Assembly: GCF_013620795.1 (NCBI RefSeq)
Contig: NZ_LGLW01000004.1
Coordinates: 186,001-250,000 of the forward strand
Reading direction: 5' to 3'
From: Pseudomonas sp. Q2-TVG4-2
GTDB taxonomy: Bacteria; Pseudomonadota; Gammaproteobacteria; Pseudomonadales; Pseudomonadaceae
Length of the DNA: 64,000 nt
Part shown: positions 52,120 to 60,538 of the stretch, one piece after another
Position numbering within the stretch: the stretch's first letter is position 1
How the letters are laid out: each line of letters begins with the position of its first letter
Notes under the pieces: generated by a model
The model's database searches: none
What the model saw: only the letters and a program-made list of their open reading frames with translations
What the model was told of the DNA's origin: nothing
Made by a program: the position numbers and the translations under genes

Positions 52120-52353
52120 TCAGGCCTGGGAGATGCCGGTGACGGTGATACCGAAGCGTTCGGCCAGGCGAGTGGCCGGTGTTTCCTCGACATCCGGGTC
52201 ATGCTCGTACGCATCCTCCTCTCCGGCATAGTCGCGTTCGGCCTTTTGCGTTACCAGCGCTACTGCCTCATCTATATCCGGCTGGCGATCGGATTCGGTC
52301 CTGAGAATGGATGTGTTGCCGTCTTTGCTGTACGCGATAATCCAGGTCGTCAT
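52120..52353 (-). CDS. Small acidic protein of unknown function
   Basis: The 77-residue product is acidic, begins MTTWIIAYSKDGNTSILRTE and ends RFGITVTGISQA. An AGGGGG precedes the ATG. No domain is recognised. Convergent with pdeM, four bases apart. The opposing plus-strand open frame of similar length looks less natural in composition. Confidence 0.6.
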   Translation of the reverse strand: MTTWIIAYSKDGNTSILRTESDRQPDIDEAVALVTQKAERDYAGEEDAYEHDPDVEETPATRLAERFGITVTGISQA

Positions 52354-52537
52354 TGATGCCCCCTTTTTCTAGCGCCTTCGGCTAAGTCGCTCGCCGAGAT
52401 TGGCGTCGCTCTGTTTAGAGACTAGCCCGTCGCATTCAGTTCTGCCGCTTACGCTTGATCGGACGACCTGCTGAACGGTCTGAACAGGGCTCTGGGACGC
52501 AGGTCATCGGTAGAGATGAGGACAGGAGGTAAAGGCC

Positions 52538-53869
52538 ATGATTGGTTCACGCCCACGATCCACCGAGATTCCCGAGGAACAGCTGGTCAAGCGGCTACGC
52601 CACCATGCGACGCCGCTTCCGGCCATCGACGACCCGGCCTTTGCCGAGCACTTCGATCAGTTCGGCGATGCGACAGTGGTGCTGATCGGTGAGGCCAGCC
52701 ACGGGACGTCGGAGTTCTACCGCGCCCGGGCGCAAATTACCCGACGACTGGTCGAGCACCACGGCTTCAATATCATCGCTGCAGAAGCGGATTGGCCGGA
52801 TGCAACGAAAATCGATTGTTACGTACGTCACCAACAGCCCCCAACCTGGGTCGAAGAAGGCTTCAAGCGCTTCCCGACCTGGATGTGGCGCAATCAGGAA
52901 GTCGCTGATTTCGCCGCCTGGCTACGCAATCACAACGAGGCGTTGGGGCCCGAGCAACGGGTTGAGTTTCGTGGGCTGGACGTCTACAGCCTCGGCTCGT
53001 CGATACGGGAAGTGCTGGAATATCTCGATGCCGTCGACCCGCAAGCCGCCAGCGCCGCGCGTCGTCGCTACGGCTGCCTCAGCCCATGGCACGAGGAACC
53101 GGCCATCTATGGTCACAAGGTAATGCTTGGCGAGCCGTCCTGCGAAGACGCCGTAATCGAGCAGCTGCGAGCGCTGCTCGATCAGCGGCTGGAATACCTG
53201 GAGCGAGACGGCGGCAGCTTCTTCAACGCCGAGCGCAACGCCCGTGTGGTACTCGCCGCGGAACACTATTACCGGGCCATGTATCAGGGCTCGGCAGAAT
53301 CCTGGAACCTGCGCGACCGGCACATGTTCGACACCCTTCGCGCCCTGCTGGAACACCGCGGCGAAAACGCCAAGGCAGTCGTATGGGCGCACAATTCGCA
53401 CATCGGTAATGCGGCATCCACCTCCATGGGCTGGGGTGGAGAATTCAATATCGGCGAGCTGTGCCGTACCGCCTTTGGCAACGACGCGGTGCTGATCGGC
53501 ATGGCCACCGATCGGGGCGAAGTTGCGGCTGCCGATAATTGGGATGAGCCGATGCAGATCAAGCAGGTTCGCCCATCGCGTCCGGACAGCTGGGAGCAGT
53601 TGTTCCTGCGTACCGGTATCGCGGCGTCGCTGACCACCTGGCGCGACGATGCCTCATTACGTCAGGCGCTGGCCAGACCCCGTCTGGAACGGGCGATTGG
53701 GGTTATCTACCGCCCAGCTACCGAGCGGCAAAGTCACTATTTCCAGGCCATACTGTCCGAACAATTCGATGCTTTGATCTGGCTGGAACAGACCACTGCA
53801 GTCACGCCAATCGGCCCGCAGCAGATCGACGACCAGATCGTTCCGGATACCTACCCATTCGGAGAGTAA
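52538..53869 (+). CDS. Erythromycin esterase family protein
   Basis: EreA/EreB-like fold. The 443-residue product has the catalytic-type motifs LIGEASHGTSEFYRAR (His~53), AAEADWPDATKID, and VVWAHNSHIGNAAS. A perfect AGGAGGT lies nine bases upstream of the ATG. No signal peptide. The real substrate is unlikely to be a macrolide in most chromosomal members of this family. Three bases separate it from the phosphoribosyltransferase, a recurring pair in bacteria. Confidence 0.9.
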   Translation: MIGSRPRSTEIPEEQLVKRLRHHATPLPAIDDPAFAEHFDQFGDATVVLIGEASHGTSEFYRARAQITRRLVEHHGFNIIAAEADWPDATKIDCYVRHQQPPTWVEEGFKRFPTWMWRNQEVADFAAWLRNHNEALGPEQRVEFRGLDVYSLGSSIREVLEYLDAVDPQAASAARRRYGCLSPWHEEPAIYGHKVMLGEPSCEDAVIEQLRALLDQRLEYLERDGGSFFNAERNARVVLAAEHYYRAMYQGSAESWNLRDRHMFDTLRALLEHRGENAKAVVWAHNSHIGNAASTSMGWGGEFNIGELCRTAFGNDAVLIGMATDRGEVAAADNWDEPMQIKQVRPSRPDSWEQLFLRTGIAASLTTWRDDASLRQALARPRLERAIGVIYRPATERQSHYFQAILSEQFDALIWLEQTTAVTPIGPQQIDDQIVPDTYPFGE

Positions 53870-53872
53870 GTC

Positions 53873-54556
53873 ATGCGTGCGTTCATGCCTGAATCCTATC
53901 TATTCCGCGACCGCAGCCATGCAGGCCAGGAACTGGCCGAAGCGCTGCAACACCTGGCCGACTTGAAGCCGTTGGTGCTGGCCTTGCCACGTGGCGGCGT
54001 CCCCGTTGCCTTCGAGGTAGCGCACCGGCTGAATGCCCCGCTCGATCTGGTCCTGGTGCGCAAGATCGGCGCGCCCGGCAACGAAGAGCTGGCACTGGGC
54101 GCGGTGATCGACGGCGCCGAGCCGAAGTGGGTGATCAATCAGGAGCTGATCAACCAGATCGCACCGCCGCCGAACTGGTTCGAGGAGGAAATGCAGCGCC
54201 AGTTGGCCGAATTGGAACGTCGCCGGCAACGTTACTGTGGCGGCCGGCCTGCGCCGGTGCTCAACGACCGCTGCGTGATCGTGATCGACGATGGTGTCGC
54301 CACGGGTGCGACGGTCAGGGCGGCATTGAAGGGATTGAAGCAATCGAACCCGAGCAAAATCGTGCTCGCCGTACCGGTCGGTCCGCGCGCAGAGATGGAG
54401 ATGTTGAGATCGGAAGTGGACGAATTGGTCTGTCTGGCAATGCCCGAGCCGTTCATTGGCGTCGGACGCCATTACGGAGATTTCGATCAGACGAACGACG
54501 AGCAGGTCATCGACCTGCTCGATCGGGCTCAGACTTTCACAAACGCGCCGCTATAG
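53873..54556 (+). CDS. Phosphoribosyltransferase family protein
   Basis: Type I PRTase fold, 227 residues. The PRPP loop VIVIDDGVATGATVRAAL (~138-155) and the flap LVRKIGAPGNEELALGAV are visible; no specific base substrate can be named. GGAGAG lies six bases upstream of the ATG, which matches the start chosen (an internal ATG four codons on is the alternative). Co-transcribed with the erythromycin-esterase-like gene. Confidence 0.9.
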   Translation: MRAFMPESYLFRDRSHAGQELAEALQHLADLKPLVLALPRGGVPVAFEVAHRLNAPLDLVLVRKIGAPGNEELALGAVIDGAEPKWVINQELINQIAPPPNWFEEEMQRQLAELERRRQRYCGGRPAPVLNDRCVIVIDDGVATGATVRAALKGLKQSNPSKIVLAVPVGPRAEMEMLRSEVDELVCLAMPEPFIGVGRHYGDFDQTNDEQVIDLLDRAQTFTNAPL

Positions 54557-54564
54557 CGCGTGAT

Positions 54565-54714
54565 TCAGGCGACCGGCGCTGGCGGTGGCTGGTCCGGAAT
54601 GGTCGGCTCGCCGGGTTCACTCGGTAGATCCGGCACGCCCGGCTCCTCCGGGTCGCCCGGGACGCCCTGGGCCTGCCAACTGAGCGTCTCGTCCGAATAA
54701 GGGATGGTTTCCAT
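54565..54714 (-). CDS. Small proline-rich acidic protein
   Basis: Translating the minus strand from ATG 54714 gives 49 residues: METIPYSDETLSWQAQG, then repeated PG-D/E/P units and a PPPAPVA end. AGGAGG is placed eight bases upstream, a near-perfect Shine-Dalgarno, so translation is likely. It is acidic and Pro/Gly/Glu-rich with no hydrophobic helix, predicted disordered. Convergent with the phosphoribosyltransferase, nine bases from its stop. Similar 40-60-residue proteins are scattered in pseudomonads without known function. Confidence 0.55.
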   Translation of the reverse strand: METIPYSDETLSWQAQGVPGDPEEPGVPDLPSEPGEPTIPDQPPPAPVA

Positions 54715-54821
54715 GTCGCTGTCCTCCTGCTGTAACCGGAAAGCCCGGATTGGCTATAGCAGTAGAGGCTCTATGGCCGGCAGAAATCCGTCCTTTTGTC
54801 GGCGTGGCGGCAGCTGACAGC

Positions 54822-54847
54822 GGATCGCCAGCAAGCCGGCTCCTACA
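54822..54847 (-). repeat. REP element
   Basis: ggatcgccagcaagccggct followed by cctaca in the 175-bp gap between the small proline-rich gene and the DUF2058 gene; one arm mismatch. Confidence 0.75.
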
Positions 54848-54889
54848 AAAGCGAAGGAGCCGTGGCGGGAGGCATGTCGGAAACAGCCC

Positions 54890-55429
54890 TTACCACATCA
54901 GATCGTCAGGAATCTGGTAAGCGGCGTAGGGATCATCCGCGTCCGGGGCTTCGGTCTGAATATTGAGCTGGACGATACGGCGCGGATCACGCTCCTGAAT
55001 CTTGAGCGCCGCCTCACGCGGGATCACTTCGTAACTGCCACCGTGCCGGACGATGGCCAGCGAGCCGCTGGACAGCTTGTCGCGCATCAGCGTGTTCACC
55101 GACACGCGCTTGACCTTCTTGTCGTCGACGAAGTTGTAATAATCCTCGGTGGTCAGCTTGGGCAGACGGCTTGTTTCGATCAGCTGTTTGATCTGCGCAG
55201 CGCGTGCCTTCTGCTCGGCCTTTTCCTGCTGCTGACGGTTCAGCTCCTGGTCGCGGGCGAGCTTCTCGGCCTGAGCCTTGAGTGCCGCTTCACGTTGAGA
55301 ATCATCCTTTTCGGCCTGGCCTTTTTTCACCAGACGCTGTTGTTTCTGCTGCTGCTTGCCGGCCTGCTTGGCCTGCTTCTCATTGACCAGCCCTGCTTTG
55401 AGCAGCTGATCACGAAGGGAAAGACTCAT
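54890..55429 (-). CDS. DUF2058 (YaiL) family protein
   Basis: The 179-residue nucleoprotein-like product begins MSLSLRDQLLKAGLVNEKQ, is Lys/Gln-rich and coiled coil in its first 80 residues (KQAGKQQQKQQRLVKKGQAE), and ends in the DUF2058 domain with IVRHGGSYEVIPREAALKI and YQIPDDLMW. Strong AGGAG-like sequence is not obvious. Function unknown; the family is annotated as nucleoid-associated or nucleoprotein/polynucleotide-associated in Enterobacteria. Confidence 0.88.
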   Translation of the reverse strand: MSLSLRDQLLKAGLVNEKQAKQAGKQQQKQQRLVKKGQAEKDDSQREAALKAQAEKLARDQELNRQQQEKAEQKARAAQIKQLIETSRLPKLTTEDYYNFVDDKKVKRVSVNTLMRDKLSSGSLAIVRHGGSYEVIPREAALKIQERDPRRIVQLNIQTEAPDADDPYAAYQIPDDLMW

Positions 55430-55464
55430 GTTTCGGCTCGTCTCGTCGTGGATTCAAATTAGAC

Positions 55465-55535
55465 GTCGGGTGGATCATGCGCCATCGATTTACCGAGCAG
55501 CATTGTGGTGGATGTGAAAAGCGACATCCACCTAC
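55465..55535. repeat. GGTGGAT/ATCCACC palindromic repeat
   Basis: gtggtggatgtgaaaagcga followed by catccacctac (55505-55535; arms TGGATGT/ACATCCA) with a truncated copy gtcgggtggatcatgcg at 55466. Sits between the DUF2058 and mazG genes. The same unit recurs at 56426-56500. Confidence 0.7.
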
Positions 55536-55551
55536 AAAATCGCCGTCGCTG

Positions 55552-56382
55552 CTAACCGCAGGAAGCCGACTTCTCGGCTTTCTTGGCCTCGCCCCAAAGC
55601 GCGTCGAGCGTTTCCAGGTCGCAATTCTCAATGGGCCGGCCACTTTCCCGCAAGGCTTGTTCGATGAAGCGGAAGCGTCGCTCGAACTTGCGGTTGGCCG
55701 CACGCAGCGCGTTCTCGGGATCGACTTTCAGATGGCGCGCCAGATTCACCGTGACGAACAGCAGATCGCCGATCTCCTCGGCAATGGCCTTGGGATCGTT
55801 CTCGCTCATGGCTTCGAGCACTTCATCGAGTTCCTCGCGGACCTTGTCCACCACCGGCAGCGCGTCCGGCCAATCGAAACCGACCTGGGCGGTGCGCTTC
55901 TGCAGCTTGGCCGCACGGCTCAGGGCGGGCAGCGCACCGGGCACATCATCGAGCAACGACAACTGTTCCGGCGCGGCGGATTTCTCTGCGCGTTCCTCGG
56001 CCTTGATCTCTTCCCAGCGCTGCTTGATCGCCGCCTCGTCGAGACGTGGCAGTTCAGGCGAGCCGTAGAGATCGCCGTCAGGAAAGACGTGGGGATGGCG
56101 TCGCAGCAACTTACGCGTGATGCCGTCGACCACCGCATCGAACTCGAACCGCCCCTCCTCCTTCGCCAGCTGGCTGTAATAGACGACCTGAAACAACAGG
56201 TCGCCCAGCTCGCCGGGCAGATGGTCAAAGTCACCGTTCTCGATGGCATCCGCCACCTCATACGCCTCCTCCAGCGTATGCGGGACGATACTGGCGTAGT
56301 CCTGCTGCAGATCCCACGGGCAGCCATGCTGCGGATCGCGCAGCCGGGCCATCAGGTGCAGGAGGTCGTTGAGTTGGTACAT
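55552..56382 (-). CDS. mazG: Nucleoside triphosphate pyrophosphohydrolase
   Basis: Hydrolyses NTPs to NMP and pyrophosphate; in E. coli it lowers ppGpp and limits damage from toxin activity. ATG 56382 (MYQLNDLLHLMARLRDPQHGCPWD) gives 276 residues with two MazG domains; EELGDLLFQV (EExx pattern) and AEEIGDLLFVTVNLARHL are the metal-binding helices. Downstream of relA in the same orientation, the common relA-mazG pairing. Confidence 0.95.
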   Translation of the reverse strand: MYQLNDLLHLMARLRDPQHGCPWDLQQDYASIVPHTLEEAYEVADAIENGDFDHLPGELGDLLFQVVYYSQLAKEEGRFEFDAVVDGITRKLLRRHPHVFPDGDLYGSPELPRLDEAAIKQRWEEIKAEERAEKSAAPEQLSLLDDVPGALPALSRAAKLQKRTAQVGFDWPDALPVVDKVREELDEVLEAMSENDPKAIAEEIGDLLFVTVNLARHLKVDPENALRAANRKFERRFRFIEQALRESGRPIENCDLETLDALWGEAKKAEKSASCG

Positions 56383-56425
56383 GAATTTCCTCGGTGAAAG
56401 CTTGAAGATCGAAGTTGCGGCCAAC

Positions 56426-56500
56426 GTAGGGTGGATGACGCTTCACCCATCCACCGCTGCCTCATCATGGTGGATGTAAAAAGCGACATCCACCCTACGT
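56426..56500. repeat. Inverted pair of GGTGGATG elements
   Basis: gtagggtggatgacgcttca to 56455 and, mirrored, ggtggatgtaaaaagcgaca to 56500. Outer arms GTAGGGTGGATG/CATCCACCCTAC make a ~73-bp imperfect palindrome, BIME-like. Same family as 55465-55535 on the other side of mazG. Confidence 0.75.
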
Positions 56501-56545
56501 GCGCTCTGCGTTACGGATTCAGACGTGCGCGCGCCCGGCCCCGAG

Positions 56546-56656
56546 CGTCGCGAGCGATGAGCTGGCTAGGCGAAGGCCTACCGAAAAAGCGGAGTTGGCT
56601 TTTGCCAATGAGCATTTTTCGGTAGGCCGTTAACAACGCCAGATCGAGCGCAGCAG
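56546..56656. repeat. Hairpin repeat copy A
   Basis: Direct repeat of 111 bp bounded by cgtcgcgagcga and gagcgcagcag. Its core is a 14-bp perfect stem (56575-56588 with 56615-56628; ggcctaccgaaaaa) around a 26-base loop that itself contains TTGGC-TTTT-GCCAA. Confidence 0.85.
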
Positions 56657-56693
56657 CTCGGAGCGGATCGCTTTAACCATACACTGGCCTGAC

Positions 56694-56804
56694 CGTCGCG
56701 AGCGAAGGCCAGACAAGGCGCACGCCTGCTGAAAAAGCGGAGTTGGCTTTTGCCAATGAGCATTTTTCAGCAGGCGTGCAACGCCGTATGGCCGAGCGCA
56801 GCAG
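56694..56804. repeat. Hairpin repeat copy B
   Basis: Second copy, also 111 bp, with identical bounding sequences and identical 26-base loop. Stem 56723-56736 with 56763-56776 (cgcctgctgaaaaa) differs from copy A at three positions, each compensated on the other arm; it extends to 17 bp with outer GCA/TGC. Lies next to the relA stop and could also act as its terminator. Confidence 0.85.
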
Positions 56805-56805
56805 G

Positions 56806-59052
56806 TCAGGTGGTGCGCTGGCGCTTGGCCTCGATAATATTGGGCAGCTGCGAAATGCGGCTGAGCAGTCGGCCCAGCGCGTCCAGCCCTGGGATCTCGA
56901 TGGTCAGCGTCATCTGGGCCGTGCTGTCCTCTTTGTTCGAGCGGGTGTTGACGGCGAGCACGTTGATCCGCTCGTTAAGCAGAATCTGCGAGACGTCACG
57001 CAGCAGGCCGGAACGGTCGTAGGCACGGATGACGATATCGACCGGATAGGTTTTCTCCGGGATCGGGCCCCAGCTGACCTGGATAATCCGCTCTGGCTCG
57101 CGCCCAGCGAGCTGCAGTACCGAGCCGCAATCCTGGCGATGAATACTCACACCCCGACCCAACGTGATGTAGCCAACGATGGGGTCGCCCGGCAGCGGCT
57201 GGCAGCAGCCGGCCATCTGTGTGAGCAGGTTACCGACGCCCTGGATCTGCACGTCGCCACGCTTGCCCGGCTTGGTGCTGGTGGGTCGACGGGGAATCAG
57301 TTCGAGCTGATCGGTGGCGTGGCCATCCGGTTCCACCAGTTGCTGCGCATGGTTGACCAGTTGCGACAACCGCAGATCACCGGCACCCAGCGCGGCGAAC
57401 ATATCCTCGGCGGTCTTCAGGTTGGCTTTTTCTGCCAGCTTGTCGAAGTCCACCGGCGGCAGATCGAGGCGTCCGAGTTCACGCTCAAGCAGCGCTTTGC
57501 CGGCCGCGACGTTCTGATCGCGGGCCTGCAGTTTGAACCAGTGGACGATCTTTGCTCGCGACCGCGAGGTGGTGATGTAGCCGAGGTTGGGATTCAACCA
57601 ATCGCGACTGGGCGATCCGTGCTTGCTGGTGATGATCTCGACCTGCTCGCCGGTCTGCAGGCTGTAGTTGAGTGGCACGATGCGCCCATTGATCTTCGCA
57701 CCGCGGCAGTTGTGACCGATTTCGGTGTGGACGCGGTAGGCAAAGTCCAGTGGCGTGGCGCCCTTCGGCAGGTCGATGGCGTGACCGTCAGGGGTGAACA
57801 CGTAGACGCGATCAGGCTCGATGTCCACACGCAGCTGATCGGCCAAACCGCCGATATCGCCCAGTTCCTCATGCCATTCGAGCACCTGACGTAGCCAGGC
57901 GATCTTCTCTTCGTAGTGATTGGAACTCGAATTGACGTCCGTGCCCTTGTAGCGCCAGTGCGCGCAAACGCCCAGTTCGGCCTCTTCGTGCATGGCCTGG
58001 GTACGGATCTGCACCTCCAGCACCTTGCCCTCCGGCCCGAGCACCGCGGTGTGCAGCGAGCGGTATCCATTCTCCTTGGGGTTGGCGATGTAGTCGTCGA
58101 ATTCCTTGGGGATATGCCGCCACAAGGTATGCACGATGCCCAGCGCGGTGTAGCAGTCGCGCACCTCGGGCACCAGCACGCGTACAGCGCGAACATCGTA
58201 GATCTGGCTGAACTGCAGCCCCTTCTTCTGCATCTTCCGCCAGATGGAATAGATGTGTTTGGCACGGCCGTCGATTTCGGGATGGATGCCGGTGGCGGTC
58301 AGTTCATCCCTGAGTTGCTGGACCACGCTCTGGATGTACTGCTCGCGATCCAGTCGGCGCTCATGCAGCAGCTGGGCGATCTGCTTGTACTGCTCGGGCT
58401 CGAGATAGCGGAAGGACAGATCCTCCAGCTCCCATTTAATGTGGCCAATGCCCAGGCGATGAGCCAGCGGCGCATAGATATCGAAGACTTCGCGGGCGAC
58501 GCGGTGACGCTTGTCGTCGTCGACATTTTTTACCGCGCGGATCGCGCAGGTGCGCTCGGCCAGCTTGATCAGCGCGACACGCACATCGTCGACCATAGCC
58601 ACGAGCATCTTGCGCAGGTTTTCCACCTGGGTCTGGGTGCCCAGCACCAGCGACTCGCGCGGGTTGAGACTGGCGCTAATGGCGGCCATGCGCAGCACGC
58701 CTTCGATCAGCTTGGCCACCACCGGGCCGAACTGCTGGTGCACCTCTGCCAGCTGAACCTTGCCTTCGCGCACGCCACGGTAGATCACCGCGGCCACCAG
58801 GCTGTCCTGATCGAGCTTGAGGTCAGCGAGTATCTCGGCGATCTCTAGGCCGGTCTGGTAACTGGAGGTGCCTTCGCTCCACAGATTCTGTACCGCGTTG
58901 GCCTGTTGTTCCGCCGCTCGGGCGAACTCGCAGGCCTGCTTGAGTGCATCGCGGTCGAGTGCCGGGTCCATCCCCAGCACATGATCGAGCCAGCCATCGA
59001 GGTTGATGCTGCCGTCGGTGTTGACCGGCTGAAGCGCTCTGACCTGGACCAT
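56806..59052 (-). CDS. relA: GTP pyrophosphokinase RelA
   Basis: Makes (p)ppGpp on ribosomes with uncharged tRNA. The 748-residue product has a degenerate HD domain (no active HD motif; FAxIYAPLAHRLGIGHIKWE-like stretch follows), synthetase motifs EFDDYIANPKENGYRSLHT, then TGS (PKGATPLDFAYRVHTEIGH), zinc-finger-like and ACT domains. GGGAAGG precedes the ATG. Followed by the repeat pair and then mazG, an enzyme that may lower ppGpp. Confidence 0.97.
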   Translation of the reverse strand: MVQVRALQPVNTDGSINLDGWLDHVLGMDPALDRDALKQACEFARAAEQQANAVQNLWSEGTSSYQTGLEIAEILADLKLDQDSLVAAVIYRGVREGKVQLAEVHQQFGPVVAKLIEGVLRMAAISASLNPRESLVLGTQTQVENLRKMLVAMVDDVRVALIKLAERTCAIRAVKNVDDDKRHRVAREVFDIYAPLAHRLGIGHIKWELEDLSFRYLEPEQYKQIAQLLHERRLDREQYIQSVVQQLRDELTATGIHPEIDGRAKHIYSIWRKMQKKGLQFSQIYDVRAVRVLVPEVRDCYTALGIVHTLWRHIPKEFDDYIANPKENGYRSLHTAVLGPEGKVLEVQIRTQAMHEEAELGVCAHWRYKGTDVNSSSNHYEEKIAWLRQVLEWHEELGDIGGLADQLRVDIEPDRVYVFTPDGHAIDLPKGATPLDFAYRVHTEIGHNCRGAKINGRIVPLNYSLQTGEQVEIITSKHGSPSRDWLNPNLGYITTSRSRAKIVHWFKLQARDQNVAAGKALLERELGRLDLPPVDFDKLAEKANLKTAEDMFAALGAGDLRLSQLVNHAQQLVEPDGHATDQLELIPRRPTSTKPGKRGDVQIQGVGNLLTQMAGCCQPLPGDPIVGYITLGRGVSIHRQDCGSVLQLAGREPERIIQVSWGPIPEKTYPVDIVIRAYDRSGLLRDVSQILLNERINVLAVNTRSNKEDSTAQMTLTIEIPGLDALGRLLSRISQLPNIIEAKRQRTT

Positions 59053-59152
59053 CTATCTACCTTCCCTCTACGCATGATCTGCGTCGAATACGCCGACTTT
59101 CTGGGAGTCGGTCGGTTGAACCACAGGCCGCCTGCCTGTCATAAAAAAACCG

Positions 59153-60508
59153 CTAAACCGACCGCTCGAAGAGGGCCATCGCCTCGACGTGCGCCGTTTG
59201 CGGAAACATGTCCAGCACCCCGGCCCGCTTTAGTTCATACCCCTGGCGGACCAGCTCGGCCGCATCACGCGCCAGCGTCGCAGGATTGCATGAAACATAG
59301 ACCACGCGCCTTGCGCCTAAAGTCGCCATCTGCCGAACCAGTTCTAACGCGCCGTCACGCGGTGGATCCAGCAGCACAGCAGCGAAACCGCCTTCGGCCC
59401 ATTGCGCCTCAGCCAGCGGCTTCGACAGGTCCGCCTGATGAAAGTGCGCATTCACCAGACCGTTGCGCGCCGCATTGGTGCGGGCCCGCTCGACCATCTC
59501 ATCAACACCCTCCACCGCCACGACTTGCGCGCCCTGCCGCGCCAGCGGCAGCGCGAAGTTGCCGAGGCCACAGAACAAATCCAGCACCCGCTCGCCCGCT
59601 TCCGGTGCGAGCCAATCCAGCGCCTGCGCCACCATCGCCTCGTTCACCGGTGCGTTGATCTGGATGAAATCACCCGGTCGCCAGGCCAGCTCGAGATCCC
59701 AGGCAGGCAAGCGATAGCCCAGTGCATAGGCGGCGTCCAGCGGTTGCGGCGGGCCTTCGCCCTGCAGCCAGAGCTGCACGCCCTGCGCCTGGGCAAAGGT
59801 TGTTAGCCGCTGCAGATCCGCCTCGGCCAGCGCGGCCGTATGGCGAACGAGCACCGCGTCGGCGGTGCCGCTGAACAACTCCACATGACCGATCGCCTGC
59901 GGCTTGTCCAGCGCATGCAATACGGACAGCAAAGCCGGCAACAACGCCTGCAAGGGCTGTACCAGCACATGGCATTCACTGATCGAAACGATGTCCTGGC
60001 TGGCGCCGGCGCGGAAGCCTACGTCCAGCCGCCGCGCCTTGTTATCCCAGCGCACCGCCAACCTGGCGCGGCGGCGATAGCCGAACTCGGGCCCGCTCAA
60101 CGGCGGCGCCCAGACCTGTGGTTCGATACCCGCCAGCCGCGACAACTGCTCGGCGAGGCTGCGCTGCTTGAGCGCCAGCTGATCGGCAGCCGACAAGTGC
60201 TGCAGGTTGCAGCCGCCGCAAACGCGCGCATGCGGACATGGCTCCATGCGGCGTTGCGCGCTCGCAGCCAGCACCCGCTCACTGCGCGCCTCGACGATCT
60301 GACTGCGCGCGCCCATAACCCGCGCATCGACCTCTTCGCCCGGCAAGGCGCCGTCGACGAACCAGGTACGTCCATCAACGAAGGCAATACCACGACCGTC
60401 GTTGGCCAGGCGCTCGACGCTCAGACGTTGCTTTTTGCCGGTCGGGATCTGAGGCTTTTTCTCGCCGCCGCTGGGCTGGAAGCGCAAACCGCCGCTGCGT
60501 TTGGCCAT
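59153..60508 (-). CDS. rlmD: 23S rRNA (uracil-1939-C5)-methyltransferase
   Basis: SAM-dependent 5-methyluridine enzyme. The 451-residue product has a TRAM domain, [4Fe-4S] ligand cysteines in [17 protein letters not shown], the SAM motif [16 protein letters not shown] and the catalytic cysteine in [19 protein letters not shown] start at 60508. Same-strand as cysM, 30 bases apart; the cysM-rlmD-relA-mazG order is typical of pseudomonads. Confidence 0.95.
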   Translation of the reverse strand: MAKRSGGLRFQPSGGEKKPQIPTGKKQRLSVERLANDGRGIAFVDGRTWFVDGALPGEEVDARVMGARSQIVEARSERVLAASAQRRMEPCPHARVCGGCNLQHLSAADQLALKQRSLAEQLSRLAGIEPQVWAPPLSGPEFGYRRRARLAVRWDNKARRLDVGFRAGASQDIVSISECHVLVQPLQALLPALLSVLHALDKPQAIGHVELFSGTADAVLVRHTAALAEADLQRLTTFAQAQGVQLWLQGEGPPQPLDAAYALGYRLPAWDLELAWRPGDFIQINAPVNEAMVAQALDWLAPEAGERVLDLFCGLGNFALPLARQGAQVVAVEGVDEMVERARTNAARNGLVNAHFHQADLSKPLAEAQWAEGGFAAVLLDPPRDGALELVRQMATLGARRVVYVSCNPATLARDAAELVRQGYELKRAGVLDMFPQTAHVEAMALFERSV

Positions 60509-60538
60509 CAGCAGCTACCGCCTTCGCGTATCGCCTGG

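Larger units (their letters stand above)
56383..56805. other. Intergenic gap mazG-relA filled with repeats
   Basis: No gene. It holds a GGTGGAT palindrome pair (56426-56500) and two 111-bp direct repeats with hairpin cores (56546-56656, 56694-56804) that reach to the relA stop codon. Confidence 0.8.

Noticed and set aside
56723-56776. Simple Rho-independent terminator of relA
   Set aside because: The stem is correct in place but the U-tract lies inside the arm and no T-run follows; kept as a repeat with possible terminator role only.
56546-56804. Integron attC sites
   Set aside because: No cassette genes, integrase or consensus core sites; the stem-loop structure alone is not enough.
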